NCBI GenBank assembly: GCA_028727785.1
Contig: JAQYNQ010000136.1
Span: forward strand, 1-43,890
Length of the DNA stretch: 43,890 nucleotides
Origin: Eubacteriaceae bacterium
Lineage (GTDB): Bacteria; Bacillota; Clostridia; Peptostreptococcales; Anaerovoracaceae
Direction of reading: 5' to 3'
Of this stretch, positions 43,175 to 43,890 are shown in pieces. Position numbers and translations under genes: made by a program. Within the stretch, counting starts at the first letter, position 1, and the number at the start of each line of letters is the position of its first letter. The notes under the pieces are model-generated. The model ran no database searches. It saw only the letters and a program-made list of their open reading frames with translations, and was not told the DNA's origin.

Positions 43175-43257
43175 GGCCGCTTCAGCTAGATTTGAACTGA
43201 TTGGGACGTGAAAACGGCCTTATAATTCAAAATAATTCGATTTAGGCCGCTTCAGCT
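43175..43257 (+). repeat. Two copies of GGCCGCTTCAGCT, 70-bp period
   Basis: Identical 13-mers at 43175-43187 and 43245-43257; GTGAAAACGGCC between them echoes the sequence before the first copy. They resemble the reverse complement of the left-edge repeats. Confidence 0.6.
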
Positions 43258-43437
43258 TCATCCGCTCTGATTGTATGGCTTCAATTGTAAGTCTTTATAC
43301 GCAATATATTATATTTATTACGAACGTTTTCCTTAATTCTCCATCATAACCTTTAAATGGCTGTTCGCTTCTTTTTTTCGTTTAAATGAAAGACCAACAG
43401 ACTACATGTTTCGCGATGGAGTCACAGCATCAATAGC

Positions 43438-43473
43438 AATAGGCCGTGAAACTTTATTGTTTCACGGCCTATT
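43438..43473 (+). terminator. Orphan 15-bp stem-loop, terminator-like
   Basis: AATAGGCCGTGAAAC pairs perfectly with GTTTCACGGCCTATT around a 6-nt loop, followed by TTCAT on the plus strand. No annotated gene ends here on either strand. Confidence 0.6.
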
Positions 43474-43704
43474 TTCATAAAACCAATCAAACAAGAGCAT
43501 TTTAGCGGCCCAACTATGGAATAAAGCGCTTCATAGGACGTCTGGACAATATTCGCGAATTATTCATGGCTCCTCACCGACCACGCGCCATGTTGGAAGA
43601 TATTTCAAGTGCAAACATGGTACGAAGAGTCAGAATCTGAAAAATCTGAAAAAACATCGAAAAGAATCATGGCCAGATCATAACCACAGAGAATCAATTT
43701 TTCC

Positions 43705-43762
43705 ATAAAATAAGGGTATATCACATTAGTGAACCACCAATGTGATATACCCCTTATTTTAT
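43705..43762 (-). terminator. Terminator of gap
   Basis: A stem of about 22 bp with one bulged base (GGGTATATCACATT / AATGTGATATACCC with AT-rich base) lying about 20 bp past the gap stop codon. Confidence 0.75.
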
Positions 43763-43783
43763 GAGAAGAATTAATTTTATTAA

Positions 43784-43890
43784 CTAGATTAAAGTAGCTA
43801 AATGCTTCAGTGTTCTTACCATCTGGTTAGTGTAGTTCATTTCGTTGTCATACCATGATACTACTCTTACTTCATACATGTGTTCTCCGC
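43784..43890 (-). CDS. gap: Glyceraldehyde-3-phosphate dehydrogenase, 3' end (partial)
   Basis: The last 34 codons of a gene that continues beyond the window. The translation includes VVSWYDNEMNYTNQMVRTLK, the diagnostic GAPDH C-terminal helix, and ends in a TAG stop. The enzyme oxidises glyceraldehyde-3-phosphate to 1,3-bisphosphoglycerate in glycolysis. It is on the same strand as the fru-pts operon, separated by about 850 bp. Confidence 0.93.
   Translation of the reverse strand, partial: GEHMYEVRVVSWYDNEMNYTNQMVRTLKHLATLI

Larger units (their letters stand above)
43025..43783. other. Non-coding region with repeats and hairpins
   Basis: No convincing gene is present. It holds GGCCGCTTCAGCT at 43175-43187 and 43245-43257, a perfect 15-bp stem-loop at 43438-43473 and the gap terminator. 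A short open stretch at 43503-43637 lacks a good start or known motif. Confidence 0.6.

Noticed and set aside
43503..43637. Short plus-strand frame (GIKRFIGRLDNIRELFMAPH...) near the right edge
   Set aside because: Looks protein-like but has no start with ribosome site and no recognised family; possibly a gene remnant, not annotated.

Overview
The window looks like a chromosomal stretch from an anaerobic, endospore-forming Bacillota of class Clostridia. Evidence: the gene order rpsT / gpr / spoIIP / lepA / hemW with two sporulation genes, AGGAGG-type ribosome binding sites, moderately AT-rich coding, 2-[4Fe-4S] proteins, a CoA-transferase of the 4-hydroxybutyrate/acetate type, an ornithine racemase of the amino-acid-fermenting clostridial type and a corrinoid-activator-like (RACo) protein. 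I cannot fix family or genus; an amino-acid-fermenting lineage such as Family XIII (Anaerovoracaceae) would fit, but that is inference.

Layout. 1-544: non-coding, rich in short direct and inverted repeats. 545-2786 (minus): an ASKHA/ferredoxin RACo-like protein and a MetH-activation-domain-like protein, divergent from a PocR-AraC regulator (2903-4189). 4272-6686: ornithine racemase facing an arginine deiminase homologue that has lost its catalytic Cys and His. 6826-12265 (minus): one tight operon of a small protein, a membrane protein with a hendecad coiled coil, an MFS exporter, a CysK-like enzyme, a hot-dog thioesterase and an ATP-grasp protein; its promoter is divergent from that of a 97-aa helical protein, and one perfect palindrome lies across both -35 boxes. 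12820-17860: hemW, lepA, spoIIP, gpr and divergent rpsT. 17956-24216 (minus): NAD salvage (pncA, nadE), a DUF1292 protein, uvrC, a D,D-carboxypeptidase and a LysM-G5-NlpC/P60 wall hydrolase. 24453-26834: lipid kinase, YihY, RdgB. 26942-33428: a hydroxyacid dehydrogenase, a Ca2+ antiporter / CoA-transferase / YkgJ-like operon, an AEC transporter, a small membrane protein and AzlCD. 33524-37150 (minus): Mrp ATPase, a small Fe-S protein and a 753-aa fusion of MetA-type homoserine acetyltransferase with aspartate kinase. 37300-42933 (minus): a self-contained fructose PTS operon (fruR, fruK, fruABC, ptsH, ptsI). 43025-43783: non-coding with repeats and hairpins. 43784-43890: 3' end of gap.

How genes work together. 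The fru operon carries the sugar-specific and the general PTS proteins, so it should be sufficient for fructose uptake and conversion to fructose-1,6-bisphosphate, which feeds glycolysis (gap at the edge). The MetA-aspartate kinase fusion joins the first step of the aspartate family pathway to the first committed step of the methionine branch. PncA and NadE give nicotinamide-to-NAD salvage. The RACo pair and PocR regulator would be expected to serve a corrinoid methyltransferase, but none is in the window.

The most unusual items are the MetA-aspartate kinase fusion, the arginine deiminase homologue lacking both nucleophile and general base beside an ornithine racemase, the divergent operator at 12339-12354 controlling a CysK/ATP-grasp/exporter cassette of unknown product, and the predicted leaderless start of the B12-activation-like gene. 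All assignments were made by reading; no search was run.
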